A stretch of 64,000 bases of DNA from Cydia pomonella (lineage: Eukaryota; Arthropoda; Insecta; Lepidoptera; Tortricidae), in NCBI RefSeq assembly GCF_033807575.1, contig NC_084710.1, forward strand, positions 18,518,357 to 18,582,356, given 5' to 3'. The translations under genes were made by a program, and so were the position numbers. Of the stretch, positions 43,257-55,291 are shown piece by piece. Numbering within the stretch: the stretch's first letter is position 1; every line of letters starts with the position of its first letter. The notes under the pieces were generated by a model. It saw only the letters and a program-made list of their open reading frames with translations, was not told the DNA's origin and made no database searches.

Positions 43257-44047
43257 AAGATTCATAATTTGTGTGGTTAGTTATCTCTGTCTAACTTTTC
43301 ATTGGTTGGTTTGGGTTTAGCAGAATTTGGACGCAGGCACATAATTAAATGTGTTAATGTATGTGTCGTCACAAAACATCGGAGAAAAAATAAATGTCGA
43401 AGTATAACTGATATTAAATAAATACTTAGGAAATGTATGTAATAAGTAATAATTGTAGACCATTAATTATGCATATAAATACGAGTACTAAAAACTCTAC
43501 AGTAAAGACCGCCGTGAAGATAGTCGCACAAATCAATGCTAACTCCGTCAAGGACCGACGTTCCGACCGCCTTCCGTGCACTGGCGAGGAAAAGGCTTTA
43601 AGCAAACCACAGGCTGGTTCACTATATTTATTTTTTACTAGCCTTATTGCGGTAAAATTTGAAGTGTTCCACTACTGGGCAAAGGCCTCTTCTCTTTCCC
43701 GCCACTCTTTACAATATATGTATATCAAGTCGTCCCACATCTGTATTTTACTTTTCCTCTACCCCGAGTTTACCGCAGATTGAGAAAATTTAACAAAGAA
43801 AAACTACCAAGAACCCAGCAGCACACATTTGAATTGTCCGCGAACTCCGAAAACTGCCGCACAAAATTCGACGAGTTTTTGTACATGTATTTTATTTTGC
43901 ACAATCCTAGCTGTGCGCTCATAAAGTATAAAATTTCACGCGAAGAATTAGGTACCACCATAGCACTCAAAATTCTCATGTAGCTACTTAAAAGTTGATC
44001 GTTACATCGGTTTTGCTCCAACTGTGTTTAAACTAAGATTATCAAAA
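43257..44047. other. Unassigned, with a weak dispersed-repeat signal
   Basis: CCACTACTGGGCAAAGGCCT near 43672-43692, followed by TCTTCTCTTTCCCGCCACTC, recalls a common lepidopteran LINE-derived repeat, but the match is short. Otherwise nothing recognised. Confidence 0.3.
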
Positions 44048-44171
44048 GAGGGCCTACCGTGAAAGACGAAAATCGAAATTTCGCTGTCTGCATCTGTATC
44101 GCTCTTGCATATTCTAGTGATAGAGAGGCGGATAAAGAAATTACGAATATCGTTTTTCGCGGCAGGCCCTC
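44048..44171. mobile_element. Hairpin MITE (GAGGGCCTACCGYGAA family), copy 1
   Basis: GAGGGCCTACCGTGAAAGAC at the left and the complement of GAGGGCCTGCCGCGAAAAAC at the right; the arms also pair through ACGAAAATCG and CGATATTCGT. The same terminal motif opens the MITE at 52913-53022 and appears at 61179-61195. Confidence 0.6.
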
Positions 44172-45231
44172 GTACCTACTTATAATTTTCTTCATGGTCA
44201 TGCTGGTTTGGCTGGATGATTTAATAAATTCTGGACCTTGCATTCACGTAATACTGGTTGACCGGTCTCCGCCCGCGCTTAGTCACATCAGAACTGGCAT
44301 CACAGAGGACCGCTCTAACCCAATTTGCACGAGGGCTTTAAGTATCCGATAGTGCTCTGAAACGTATATCAAATTCGATTGGAGGATATTTGTGGAAGGT
44401 AAAGGTTTATTTTATTTCTAGCCACATATTATGTAACAATTTTGTCTGTAACTTTGACCGGATAAAAATCGAGGATCATATTATTTGAAACTTTTGCGTT
44501 TTGAATACATTTTAAAACATATTTAAAACCCGGTCTATCGCGAATTTATTTTGTTACCTTTATTTCCGACGTTTCGACCCAGGTTTCACTGGTCTTGGTC
44601 GCGGATAACTGACGAAGAGTCTATGAAAAAGTTTGGGGTAGGCATCACAAATTCAAACCACCCACCACGGACTATTGCCAATAATTAACACATGTGTTTT
44701 AAATATGTTTTAAAATCGGTGATCATACATTCATATAAACTTTAACCCATTCGGAAATAATATAAGGGGGTAATATTCAAATCCAAACTTTATAACAGTA
44801 ACATAGTTAGAGTAACATTATAAATCAGTAACTTGCGAGGACAATACAATGACTAATCAAGTGATTAGCCACGTCACATAAGTAGGTATAACTTGTATGT
44901 CAAAACTTGACTCCGCGTGTCTAGATTTAATCTTGGAGAGCGTGCTTTTGTGTGTGTTAAATAATCTATGCTACATAATATCTCCGTCTGCATAAACTGA
45001 AGTATTTTATTATGTTAGTACTACAGAAAACTTGCATTTGTACGAGAATGTTATGAAAAATTCCCGCATGGCAATGGGAAACTATGCATATTTCTTACTC
45101 GTCCCTTTACATCGTAAAAATAACAAATAGTTGAATCCGTTGAAAAATCATATTTTGATATTTTTATTTACAATTTTGGGTATTAAGTGCTGTGTAATAT
45201 TATTTATAGATCGCTTCGTTTTATGCTCTTA
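44172..45231. other. No recognised gene; one shared motif
   Basis: TTCCGACGTTTCGACCCAGG at 44565-44585 resembles CTCCGACGTTTCGAGGCCGC at 47129-47148; from memory such strings flank retroelements in moths. Nothing else assigned. Confidence 0.3.
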
Positions 45232-45424
45232 CGGTAGATGTCGCTAGGCGTCTCCCTTAGCCACTTTTTGATATTTAACAAATTTAACATATATCAGTAA
45301 AATAATAAGGATCAAAGTCAAATGGAGTTCTAAAAGTTTTAATCATGTGTCGAAATATGGCAGTAAATTTATTTGGCTACAAAGTTTTCTTTGACAATAC
45401 ACCTCTATTTCAAATCCTCTTTGC
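45232..45424 (+). repeat. Single arm of the TIR family found at 58512-58887
   Basis: GATATTTAACAAATTTAACA, AATAAGGATCAAAGTCAAAT, GTTCTAAAAGTTTTAATC and CACCTCTATTTCAAATC match the right arm of the element at 58512-58887. The partner arm is missing here (a solo arm). Confidence 0.65.
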
Positions 45425-45967
45425 GTTCGGTGCATATGAGTGATATGGCGAGTGAGTGATATTGGTACATTGCATTTAAAAAAAAAAATTTTTGTATTAT
45501 AATCAGAGGACCTCAAGTCAGTAATATGTACGAGTATATACTAGAACAAAAAGCGACGAAATATAATTATAATGTCAAAACTTAAAAAATGAAAACCTAT
45601 AATGTTATCAGAAACAAATGAACAAACTTGACAAAATAAGAAAGATCTTCACGGTCACATTAAAAGAGGACTTTCTAATCACTGTCTCCAATATCAAAGG
45701 AAACGAAATCGAAATGTTTCAGAAACGACATATTTTCGTCTAATGTAATTTATTTGAAGATATCAAAGGAAACTTAACATTTACGTAGGAAAAACAAGTG
45801 AAGCAAGAAAAGCGTCTGATTACACAAAAGCATATTTGCTAACTTTTATGTTCCCTAAAGTGCCTACTTTGTACTATTGTAAATTATTTTAAATATATTT
45901 ATAAATGACGTATAGCTTCGAAAGCCTACTAGTATTTTTATTTCCTGAAAATAATATCGCTAAATCG
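45425..45967. other. No recognised feature
   Basis: Nothing identified. Confidence 0.35.
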
Positions 45968-46275
45968 CTATATAATATAATAAATTTCTTTATTTAGATA
46001 ACTAGGATCCTTTGGGGTTAGGTACATAGTGACTTAAAATCTATTGTTAATATTTAAAAATAAATAAATAAATTAAATTGAAATTCACATATTATAAATA
46101 AATTAACTTAAAATTCACAATAAAATAACTAAATTAAATTAAAATTCAAAATTAAAATTCACGCAATTAAACTACCCATGATCATTAATTTATTAATATG
46201 TTTGTGCATGGGAGAATCAGGCTTTCCTACAAACATTTTCAGGATGCCGTTAGAGCTGCTCCGCATCCTATTCAC
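45968..46275 (-). pseudogene. Possible LINE 3' end, minus strand
   Basis: On the minus strand a short frame (MRSSSNGILKMFVGKPDSPM) precedes a long AT-rich 3' UTR with AATTTTAATTTAATT-type repeats and ends AAATAAAGAAATTTATTAT. This layout suits the truncated end of a retroposon. The protein stretch is too short for a firm family. Confidence 0.3.
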
Positions 46276-47124
46276 TAGATATATGCAAAGAAAAATTGTT
46301 TAAAATTTAAACGCCCAAAAGGCAGCCGCCATTCTTGTGACGCCATAATAGCATTGCAGTAACAAAGAAACGTCAAATGTGCAGTGCAAAGTACAAACTT
46401 CTCGCCGTTGTTATGCATTTAACATAATTTGTTTCTTTTTAAAGTGACGTCACTCACGAGAAAAAAATTTGGTCGGCGTCTTAGGTCACGTGACATGCAC
46501 ACGTGTCATACAGATAATAAGATTGCGATTTTAATTTTGAAATTTTGCATGTTGTATTACAAAATAATATTAAAACCGTATTTCTTATGGTAAAAACTAC
46601 TAATACACACTTTTATACTTACAATCTTACAATCGCTGCTATCATACTTACTAACACTTTAATAAGGATTTGATATAGTTTTATGGCCTTATTCATAAAC
46701 GCGTTACTGGCCTGAATTAGCTATGAATCGTTTGTCTATATCTGTCATTTTGACTTGTGTATTTGTAAGAAAGGGATATAACTTAATTTAACTAAATCAG
46801 GTCCGTAAACTTTTATAAATAAGGACGTTAATGTATATATACAAACTGTCAGAGCACAATTACCCAGTCAAGGCTAAATAAGCCTCAGAAAAACGTCCGA
46901 TCAGTCAAGAACCGCAAAATTACCTGGAAAAATAAAACGACTAGATTAAAATAAGGTCTAAATTAAGTCATTCATGTGTGTGGTACTGTATGGTTTTTTC
47001 GTAACATAAACCGGGTATATTATAAAGCTGGCATCAGATTTCGCGACTCCGAAAGGAGATTTGGTCTTCATTATTTACTAAAACGGGATTTAAACTCGTA
47101 TAATCAAGTTACAAAATTTTAAAA
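46276..47124. other. No recognised feature
   Basis: Nothing identified. Confidence 0.35.
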
Positions 47125-47455
47125 TTATCTCCGACGTTTCGAGGCCGCGTTGTCCCTGTGGTCTGCCCCAGACACAGACAGCCCCATGTGCAGGCAGAGC
47201 GTGCATGGAAGAAGAGGAAACAACAAAACAGATTCTCCTAGACTGCAAACAGGTAGAAGTATACAGGAGCAAATACCTAGGGACTCCTTGCACGCTAAGG
47301 GAGGCAGTTAGCAACCTGAAAACATTTCTAGGCTTCGTGGAGGAGCTGGAGTGGTTAGAGTAGCGCTATCTCGTTTCACGCAAAATAAGCACAATGGTTG
47401 TCGACTTGCGGAAAATGCTCAGAAGCACATACATACATACATACATACACATTCG
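47125..47455 (+). pseudogene. 5'-truncated LINE, C-terminal cysteine motif and tail
   Basis: From 47195 the frame reads RACMEEEETTKQILLDCKQV, EVYRSKYLGTPCTLREAVSN and LKTFLGFVEELEWLE, then TAG at 47361-47363. This is the end of an RNase-H-bearing LINE protein. A 3' UTR of about 75 bp follows and a (CATA)n tail at about 47425-47450. One base near 47190 shifts the frame relative to the preceding PMC. It is the same family as 17110-17300. Confidence 0.7.
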
Positions 47456-49099
47456 AATTAGCCTGTAGGTTTTTATTTTCTTTATAAGGTTATTAGTTTA
47501 GGAACTAGACTGGTTTCGTCACGTTTCATCTGTAGTCAACCCTAATTTGTTTTTATGTTCTACACCTAATATTATTAAAATAAAAACATTTGTTGTCCGG
47601 ATCAAGGATTGCCTGTCTCGTACTACCCATCCCACTTGACGCTCATCCGTTTATGCCACACTCGGCCAGCAAGTTCTAATTTCTCGGCATTTTACAAACG
47701 TGCTGTTATCAAAAACTGGTCAAACATAATAGTTAAGTAATAACATTACGCTTCCCGAACAAGTTGGCGCTAGCAAACTTTTATTAATATCGCAAACAGC
47801 TGTGACAGATACTGTACACTTGTACTGCAAAGTTATGGGTAAGTGTTTGGGCAAATACATCCGAGTCTTAACACTTATGTGCCTCACGGATCACTGCTTG
47901 CCGCTAGATGGGGCGTATAAGACGACCCACGCTCGAACATGGGAATAAAATATTTATTACTATGTTGCAAGGCACACCATTTAGCATCCGAAAGTATTTT
48001 TAGTCCATATAAACTATTTTGGAGTAACATCTTTGTTAATATTTTCTTTTAGGTCCGCTTAGGTCGTGAAAGTTGCGACTTCGGGAATCGTTACATATAA
48101 ACTAGGTCGGTTTCATCTTTCTACCTCAATGAACATCGCATGTGCGATCTAGTGCGGAGATCAGCGGCGTGCAAACTTGACGCGTTCGCTAGTCCTAACG
48201 AGTTGGCGCCCAGCACTTCGCGTTCCATTGTGACGACTGCGAGAAACGAACCGTACATGAATAGGCCAGGAGCCAACTACTAATTGAATAAAGATTTCAA
48301 ATAATCAATAGAATCAGGTGTTACTTTGCTAATATCTATAGTAATTAAAACAAAACATGTGCTACTATAACAATGCATGTATAACGGGTTAGCACTGATT
48401 GACGAGCACGTTCGAAGATTGACAAATAAATGTTTTTGTCTTAACCATTTTACCTACCAGTTTGGTCGTAGGGCCAAGTTGATATCTTGCAATTATTACT
48501 ATAATAGCAGTTAAGAAGACAACCTATAAACTGGTAAGTCTCTTTGAGAAATAAGTATGCAATAATACACATACATGTTACTTAAACAATGAGACTTTTT
48601 CGACCACGTTGTCTTCACACTTCACAGTCAATCTTTATATCAGGTTAAACTACGGAGATTGATGACATGTCCCTTTACTGATTGTATATAGGCTGTTGAC
48701 GTAATTTTTTTTGCCATTTGACCGCCAAAAACGTCAACTGATGCGCGCAGCTATATAGTATCAACCTTCGTGCATTCCGACGAGGTTCATGACGGCGCGC
48801 CGCTCACGATAGGCGTGCGGTCTAAAACATTTTTAAAATAGGTACAAGGATGTTATTGTTTTGCCCCCAGCTCTTAGTCTATTTTAACCTACGTCACGGA
48901 ACAAATAGGGGCTTCTCGATAGGAACGAGTTTTCGTATTCATCTATTTGTTACTCTTCTTCACAAAGAACACCGCTAGACAATATTGTTTGTATCTTCCT
49001 AATGATGTTTGTCAAAGATACAGTTGCCATCAGATATATCGGGCCGGCCAAGGTGTTCACAGATATCTGAACAAAGCCTCTATTATGAAGACGTTAAGA
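47456..49099. other. No recognised feature
   Basis: About 1.6 kb without recognisable repeats. The stretch 48090-48260 is less AT-rich (GAGTTGGCGCCCAGCAC) but shows no exon. Confidence 0.35.
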
Positions 49100-49430
49100 C
49101 GAAAGTGGAGGACTCAGTAGAAATCGTCTTTTCATAAAAATGTAATCCTCATTTTCCCGTCTGGATATTAACATTATTGAAAATATAATATATCAACTAT
49201 GTTTGATTTTACTTCGAATTTTTAATTATTATAATATTTATAGTCACTTAAAAATTTGTATATGAAATCTGTTTTTACACCTAATTTTCACAATAATAAA
49301 AGTCAAACGTAGGGGCATATACATATAATATACATCAAATTATGTAAAATTATTTTTCTTAACGTCAATATCCAGAGAGGAAAATGGGGATGACGTGTAT
49401 ATGGTGAAGCGGCCGTTCCCTTTCCTCTTA
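49100..49430. mobile_element. TIR MITE (AATATCCAG family), copy 2
   Basis: Left arm on the minus strand: GTTAATATCCAGACGGGAAA and ATGAGGATTAC. Right arm: CGTCAATATCCAGAGAGGAA and ATGGGGATGAC. The interior resembles that of 32935-33265 (TTAATTATTATAATATTTAT, GGGGCATATA). Confidence 0.55.
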
Positions 49431-49489
49431 AACTGAACGTGCGTTTGCCGCACACCAATTTTAAATCAGATAATCTAATGACCGTATAT

Positions 49490-49640
49490 TGCTTTACGCG
49501 GTAAACGCAGCGGTAAGCGCATTGGCAGTTTCCCTACATTCCGTGATGCGTGATCTAAAGGTCCCTGGTTCATTCCCAGGTTTCGGCACCAGGCGATTAT
49601 ACTATATAAAAGCGTTTTTGCACTATTTGACATCTAATTT
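49490..49640 (+). mobile_element. tRNA-derived SINE head, plus strand
   Basis: GCAGCGGTAAGCGCATTGGC (A-box region) and GGTCCCTGGTTCATTCCCAG (B box), then GGCACCAGGCGATTATACTA. The body is short and no clear tail follows. A different family from the SINE at 3050-3340. Confidence 0.5.
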
Positions 49641-50202
49641 TGGTATGTTTCACTCACATACGCGGCTATCGCATCAAACAAAGCGCGCTTTAGCTTGACC
49701 AGTTCGAATATATCTGACGCGGTGTCCTGCGTGTATCTTTTTACGTAGCAGATTTCGGATTTACATTAAAATCGGAACTAGATCATAAATACTTCCGGCG
49801 GCGCCTCGCGAAAAATACATTCGCAAATGAAAATACGTATTAAAAAAGCAAAGAAAATGTAGCGTTTGTTAATCCGCCGCAGCCTATAAATTAGGAGGGG
49901 GCAAAATGGAAATTGCGTCTCCAAATATTATTTCAGTTAAAATATTCTTGCGCCAAAAACTGGAGCGGCATTCGAATTTAAATAAATAGGAACTTGTCTG
50001 ATATTGATTTGAAATTATGTACTGTCAGTGCAGCTCGCAACAAACAATAGTAGATTTTTAATCAAGGGAACGGCACTCAGTTCAGTCAAGCCTCGATAAG
50101 TCTTTTTAAAACCCTCATCGTATTTCTGTTAATGGCGTCCTCATCTTAGCGTTTTCCAGGTTATTCGTCTGCTCGCTTGCTTCCTATATCATTACTATAT
50201 AT
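49641..50202. other. No recognised feature
   Basis: Nothing identified. Confidence 0.4.
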
Positions 50203-50610
50203 ACACCGTGGGCTCGAATAACCTGACAGATTGTTTTGGAGATACTGTAAATTTTTGTGATTTTTTTTCTGAAATAACTCAGTGAAAATGCTCATTTGGC
50301 CGCGACGCTGCCACTATGTGACTTGGTTTAAACATACATACTGACAGACATTAACGTTTTAAGGAAACTCACCAAATGTTACTATAAATAAATAAAAAAC
50401 TTTACTTACGAGTAGGTATTCGTTATTTTTTTTTCGCCAAGATGTAAAAAGAAATACCGTGTTGTGAACTTTTCAGTTCAGCACACATATTTTTTGCCGA
50501 ATTTGACCAAAAGTCTATATGACTGATATCTATACCTACTAATATATTTTTGCCTTATGACTTCAGGAATGTGTGGTTAAAATCAGTCGGGTTACTCGAG
50601 CCCACAGTGT
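50203..50610. mobile_element. TIR element (ACACYGTGGGCTCGARTAAC)
   Basis: ACACCGTGGGCTCGAATAAC at the left, and at the right the complement of ACACTGTGGGCTCGAGTAAC; the similarity continues through CTGACAGATTGTTTTGG against CCGACTGATTTTAACC. 408 bp, no gene inside. Confidence 0.7.
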
Positions 50611-50868
50611 ATTTAAGATGACAGTACTATTTTTATCAATGACCGCCGATATTAATTTCCGCCTCCACAACATTCCATCCAAAATTCAACCACTAAACTA
50701 CATAAGCCTACGGACCACAAACATGTGGTACGAGTATAAACTTATCGTAAATTGAAACATGGGTGGAGATGTGTTCAGGTTTTAAAAATACGATATTAAT
50801 TTGATATTATATAAGTGAGAAAGAATTGTACCGAGATGAATATCAAATCAGCTGTAAGCAATATTGAC
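50611..50868. other. No recognised feature
   Basis: Short spacer before the LINE tail. Confidence 0.4.
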
Positions 50869-51155
50869 AGGTTTAAGTAGCAATGGGCGAGACAAATTGC
50901 TCATAAGACTGAGGACTATTGGAGCAGCGGCGACTGCATACCGGAGGACGAAAATCCCCAAAAACTGCAAAAAAAAGTAAAATTGCACATCTGTAATATG
51001 TTAAGGCACTGGCTTTCCATGCACCAAAACGGGAACAAAATAAGTATAATACTATTTTAATAGTTCAACTTTTATTTTATTTTATTATTAAGTATTATTT
51101 TGGCATTGTAACTGTACGTATTGCCTGAAATAAAACTATTTTTATTTTATATCGT
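50869..51155 (+). pseudogene. LINE 3' end fragment
   Basis: The frame reads WARQIAHKTEDYWSSGDCIP, a pattern met in C-termini of RTE-like LINEs, followed by an AT-rich 3' UTR and TTGCCTGAAATAAAACTATT at 51120-51140, a typical 3' end with a processing signal. Confidence 0.4.
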
Positions 51156-51232
51156 AGGTAGGCATGCGGGTTTTTATCCCACAGCCCAGTGTTTAGTCCA
51201 TCGCATTTACCCGATAATCTAATTCATTTTAG

Positions 51233-51345
51233 ATTTCCATCAACTCCCAAGACTCCTTCCACCCTGACCCTGAGGAGCTGCCTCTGTGTGCGTCCCATGA
51301 CACGTACAAGGGCAGCATCCGCTCGGTGTACCCCGTACATCTCAT
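51233..51345 (+). CDS. Candidate internal exon of a host gene
   Basis: A good acceptor (TAATCTAATTCATTTTAG, ending at 51232) is followed by an open GC-richer frame, ISINSQDSFHPDPEELPL then CASHDTYKGSIRSVYP, which looks like conserved protein and not random AT-rich translation. The frame stays open to a TAA at 51386. The donor is unclear: GTACAT after SVYP and GTGCGT earlier are both weak. No domain is recognised and no neighbouring exon could be linked to it. It may be a real exon, a decayed one, or a captured fragment. Confidence 0.35.
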
Positions 51346-51388
51346 TAATACATTCACTGCCAAGGTTTTTGTAGCGCTACGCTCGTAA

Positions 51389-52912
51389 CCAATCCTGCGT
51401 TTTCCAGCTTTATAAAGTAGAACAACTACGCACAGAGGTTTCCCGGCACTCAATTTGTTAAAGTATAAAAAAGGAGCGCTACGTATTGTCGTCGGCTCCG
51501 CGCACCTCTTCCAAATTTCCGGAACACCATTATTCCGTGATGTATAAAGGCAAAAAAATATCAAATTAAAATCACATTTTCAAAACTCAAACACGCCTCC
51601 AATCCATCATCGGAACTCGTCGCATGTCGTTTAAATCCCGGCATTGATTTACGTTACGTTATCGTGGCCGGTTAGCAAAGCATTATTCCTCATGTTGCCA
51701 CCGTGTCATTGGCAAAATGTTATAAATCTGTAAAGCCCGTGATACACTTTGGCGTGGTATTTAAGTAAATGTTTCGTCAGTTGTTCATTGTTTGCAAATA
51801 CAATTAAAATTTAAATGATACAGCAAAAATTTCAAGTTCACACTCCATGCTTAGTGCGCGTTGCGATCAAATGTGAAAAGCGCCGGTCGTAGACACGTGC
51901 TACGCTTCGTAGCGCTACGAAACGTCTACGCGTCTACGGCTTAAGTAGCTGCAAAACAGTGGCGTACCGAAGACCGGTTCTGATTTAATATTTTGTTAAG
52001 GTTTTGACTAAGTAATCTTGTAACTAAATACTTGTACCAGGGGTTAAAACTAGAGCGTTCGGGCGTTCTCGGCTTCGTTTGCTTCAACTTTGCTCCGAGC
52101 AATTATTAGGGTTAGCAAAACTTGACGTTCCTTTGCGTGCACAACCACAGATAAGATAACTATATGAATTTTGACAACCCTAAATAGCCGAAAGGGATAG
52201 TTCCAAACATTAGAAAGGGACAACATGATTCGGCCCTGAATCGCTGGCAAACTTCGGTTTTGTAGAAAGTTTCCATTCTGTACGGTAGTACATATGAATC
52301 ATGATTCGTTGAACTAAATTTTTCAGTATAGAATAGTCAAACAAGCGTGCACACGTTTTACTCAAAACTTTTATTAAAACAAAGGCTGAAATTCTAATAT
52401 TTCCGCAGCTTTGTCAAACGGAGACAAACGGCCCTATTCGAAAAATGCAATACGGAAAAGATATGAGATCGTTAAGTTCTGGTTTAGATATAGATAAGTT
52501 CTCAATTAGATATCGTTTGTATGTGGTATAATTGACAGAAGCTGCACGATTCGGATGACCAATGTCACTTTGACGTTAGAATATCTTTGAAAGATCTTAG
52601 TCAGTGTTGCCAGATGGGTTTTGCGTTCCGTTACGTGCACCTCTTAAAAATAGTACGCAAATTCAAGTTGAGTACGCAGTATAAAATTTACGGTGCGTTC
52701 CTAAATAATATTAATCGGAAAACCACCGAATTTTATCGCTACTATAAAAATGTTGAAAATAGAACTTCACATATTTCGATAAAATATTTCTTGTTTAAGG
52801 AGACTCAATTCAATGCAAATTTGCCAACGGTGGCGTTTCGAAATGTAATACCGTCGCGGCGTCTGTCATACTTCGGTCTACTTAAACACGCTGCACGCTG
52901 CTGCGACGCGTC
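51389..52912. other. Mostly unassigned
   Basis: 52430-52600 (GGCCCTATTCGAAAAATGCA, GACAGAAGCTGCACGATTCG) reminds me of a dispersed lepidopteran sequence, without proof. A palindromic patch lies at 51905-51935 (CTACGCTTCGTAGCGCTACG). The plus open frame at 52587-52964 runs into the MITE and is not believed. Confidence 0.3.
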
Positions 52913-53022
52913 AGGGCCTACCGCGAACCACGTTCGACGTGTTGCCTCTCTGTCGCACTTATAAATTCGTACGTAAGTATGACAGGGAGGCAACACGTCG
53001 AACGTGGTTCACGGTAGGCCCT
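52913..53022. mobile_element. Hairpin MITE (AGGGCCTACCGCGAA family), copy 2
   Basis: AGGGCCTACCGCGAACCACG at the left and its near-perfect complement at the right, continuing through TTCGACGTGTTGCCTC to a loop of about 12 bp (AAATTCGTACGT). 110 bp in all. It lies about 330 bp before the first exon of the Harbinger Myb-like gene. Confidence 0.75.
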
Positions 53023-53351
53023 CTGTTCTGTGATTGTTAGGCAAACACAAACATTTTTTTTTACAACGGACGCCCACGAGTATTCCTCTGCGTTGAAGTC
53101 ATTGTTGAAGTTTGAAAACTCATAAAGTTTTGTTTTGTGAGTGAAACCGTGAATAATACTAAATAAAAATGTGTGACAGTGATCACAGTGATGAAAATAT
53201 GTTGCCCACTACTCCTCAGGAAATATTAAAGCCTTTTCCGTTTATGTTGTTCCGTTGTTTGCTATTTTGACAACTTGAAAAGTTTTATCGGCAGTTTGCG
53301 TGTTATTACTGTGAAGTGTTTGGCCAAACCGCCGCTACCACTTTTGAAAGG

Positions 53352-53374
53352 ATGCCACCCAAAAATCCAAAAAT
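53352..53374 (+). pseudogene. Myb-like gene, exon 1 (coding part)
   Basis: ATGCCACCCAAAAATCCAAA, then AAT and donor GTAAGT at 53375. It ends two bases into a codon, completed by the T that opens exon 2. GAAAGG precedes the ATG. Confidence 0.65.
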
Positions 53375-53469
53375 GTAAGTTACACAAAACAAAAAGAATT
53401 TATTTGCAGAAAAATATAGCTATTTGCCAGTTCCTTTGATCGTTAACTTATGTGACTGTTTTTTTTCAG

Positions 53470-53648
53470 TCGCTCGAACGCAGCACAAATTAGATTGCTC
53501 GTTGAATACATGTCACAGCACACCCGGTTCGCCAACCGGGAATTTGACGGCCCTCTAAGGACCCCAGAGGTACGAGGCGCAATGGGAGGCCCTTGCACAG
53601 GCCTTAAGGGAGCACGGGCCCAATAAGTCAGTGCAGGCATGGAAAGTG
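53470..53648 (+). pseudogene. Myb-like gene, exon 2 (Myb/SANT domain)
   Basis: The acceptor TTTTTTTTCAG ends at 53469 and the donor GTAAGT starts at 53649. The first part reads IRSNAAQIRLLVEYMSQHTR and FANREFDGPL; from about 53570 the protein continues in another frame as RYEAQWEALAQALREHGP. A single-base change in the CTAAGGACCCCAGAGG region breaks the domain. Confidence 0.75.
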
Positions 53649-54500
53649 GTAAGTAAATATGCTTCCCATAGTTAAGATTTCCATCACTTAGTCCGCATAG
53701 AAGTCTTCCTAAACAAGACACTTTTTTATAATTATATAATATTGAATGAAATTACAGTGCAATCTGTGCATAGTAATAAAATGAAGTATAATTGTTATTA
53801 CTCATTAGTGGAAACTGTTTGGCTTGTGGATGTGTAATCTGATTAACTATGTGTGTTGTTTTTGCCTGTTTGTTTCCCAAAGGTTTAATTAAATAAATAA
53901 ATTAACTATTTTTCGCACTTGTATCGTAATGGACTATTGCAATACATATTGTGCTACTTTACCGCCCTAGTGCAGTAACTAGCACTATACATGCATATAT
54001 TGAAAAGTGCCATATGTACTGTAAGACGTTGTATGTACAATATACATGCAAAAAGGTAATTTCCTACTTTTTGCACTTGTATCGCAAAGTACTTTTAGAA
54101 ACTACTTAGCCTGACATTAACTCAACAGATACAATAAACAAGACACAATAAACTCTTCATGGTCTTAGTTTAAGCAAAGAGAAATAAGAAAGCTTAGATT
54201 ACTCACTTCATAAATATTATTAAGAAATTAAAATCAAATCAAATGTTCGACGACCGGTTTAGCCTAGTGGGTCACTACAGCAAAACTATACATATTAAAT
54301 ACCTTTTTTAGAAAACATTATAATAAGCAACTGACTCTTTGACCTGCATTATCATGACCTCAGTAATCATTAAGATGTTAATTTTATTAGTTATTATGTT
54401 GCTCAGAAATTAACATTAATATCAAAACATGCAAAACTCAAATAACTCAAACTGTTGAAAACAATATTAACAAATTGGCAAGTATGCTGAAATATAGTAA
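53649..54500. other. Intron with repeat debris
   Basis: 53921-54080 carries segments (GCACTTGTATCGTAATGG, CATATGTACTGTAA) related to 56090-56218. A SINE head fragment sits at 54249-54282. I could not find the missing third exon here. Confidence 0.4.
54249..54282 (+). mobile_element. SINE head fragment
   Basis: ACGACCGGTTTAGCCTAGTG and GGTCACT match the first bases of the SINE at 3050-3340 (minus there). The body is missing, so only the very 5' end remains. Confidence 0.5.
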
Positions 54501-55291
54501 CTAATCAATATTATTATTAGCTGTACATTTTATTACAGAAACAAACTGTTGTAATGATAAATGGAATATATCAATATCAGAAAAAATTTCATTATAAGTT
54601 CTACACGCTCTAGCTAAGAACTTATTTCTTGCATATGTAGTACGACCAAAGTTAATTGCAAATAGGTTTGTGGAGCGAGTTCGCCGATCAGGACATTGAA
54701 TTGAAATTTTAGACAAGAGATTGGGAGAATCAATAAGGCCATGTATGATTTTGAACAAAAATATCTGATCTCGAATTTCTCTACGGGGTTGAAGAGAGAA
54801 ATTGTCAGGGTAAAAAGATTTAACTTTATATTAAATTTCATTGTTCTGATAAATTTGTTCTGAATTTTTTGAATTGTGTTAATGTGAACATTGAAATGAG
54901 GATTCCAGACTGTAGTAGCGTATTCTAAGTTGGACCTAACAAATGCGTTAAAGAGAAGTTGCAGAGTCTTAGGGTTTGTAAAATCCCTGCTTTGTCGGAA
55001 AATGAATCCCAACATTCTGTATGCTTTTGCTGAAATTTTGTCAATATGTGAAATAAATTGTAGTTCGCTATCAAGATTTAACCCCAGGTCCTTCACTTCA
55101 GACAAAACCCTTAAATTTTTGTTGTTTAATGAATAATTATACTCTATCTTATTGCGTTTTCTTGTAAATGTAATGGCACAGCATTTTTCGACATTCAAGT
55201 ACAGTTCATTCATAGAACAATATAAACTCAGTCTATCAAGATCAGCTTGAAGTTTCATACAATCATCACTTGATTTAATAATGGTGTATAT
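54501..55291 (-). pseudogene. LINE RT thumb/C-terminal fragment, minus strand
   Basis: The frame begins right after where the RT YADD box would be: KIYTIIKSSDDCMKLQADLD, LNVEKCCAITFTRKRN, VKDLGLNLDSELQFISHIDK, RQSRDFTNPKTLQLLFNAFV and EYATTVWNPH. Near 54800 the frame shifts and resumes as IFLFKIIHGLIDSPNLLSK, ending with TAG/TAA near 54501. It is a Jockey-superfamily-like protein, 5'-truncated and frameshifted. Its upstream edge touches an unrelated LINE at about 55291. Confidence 0.75.

Noticed and set aside
43433..44352. Series of small plus and minus open frames near 43.4-44.35 kb
   Set aside because: Mutually overlapping, partly inside a MITE, with no motifs.
52587..52964. 125-codon plus frame
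   Set aside because: Its C-terminal third is translated MITE hairpin and the rest has no similarity or splice context.
53169..53270. Short plus frame starting MCDSDHSDENMLPTTPQEIL upstream of the Myb-like gene
   Set aside because: Its acidic start looks protein-like, but it ends after about 33 codons with no donor; it could be an upstream ORF or chance. Too weak to list as a gene.
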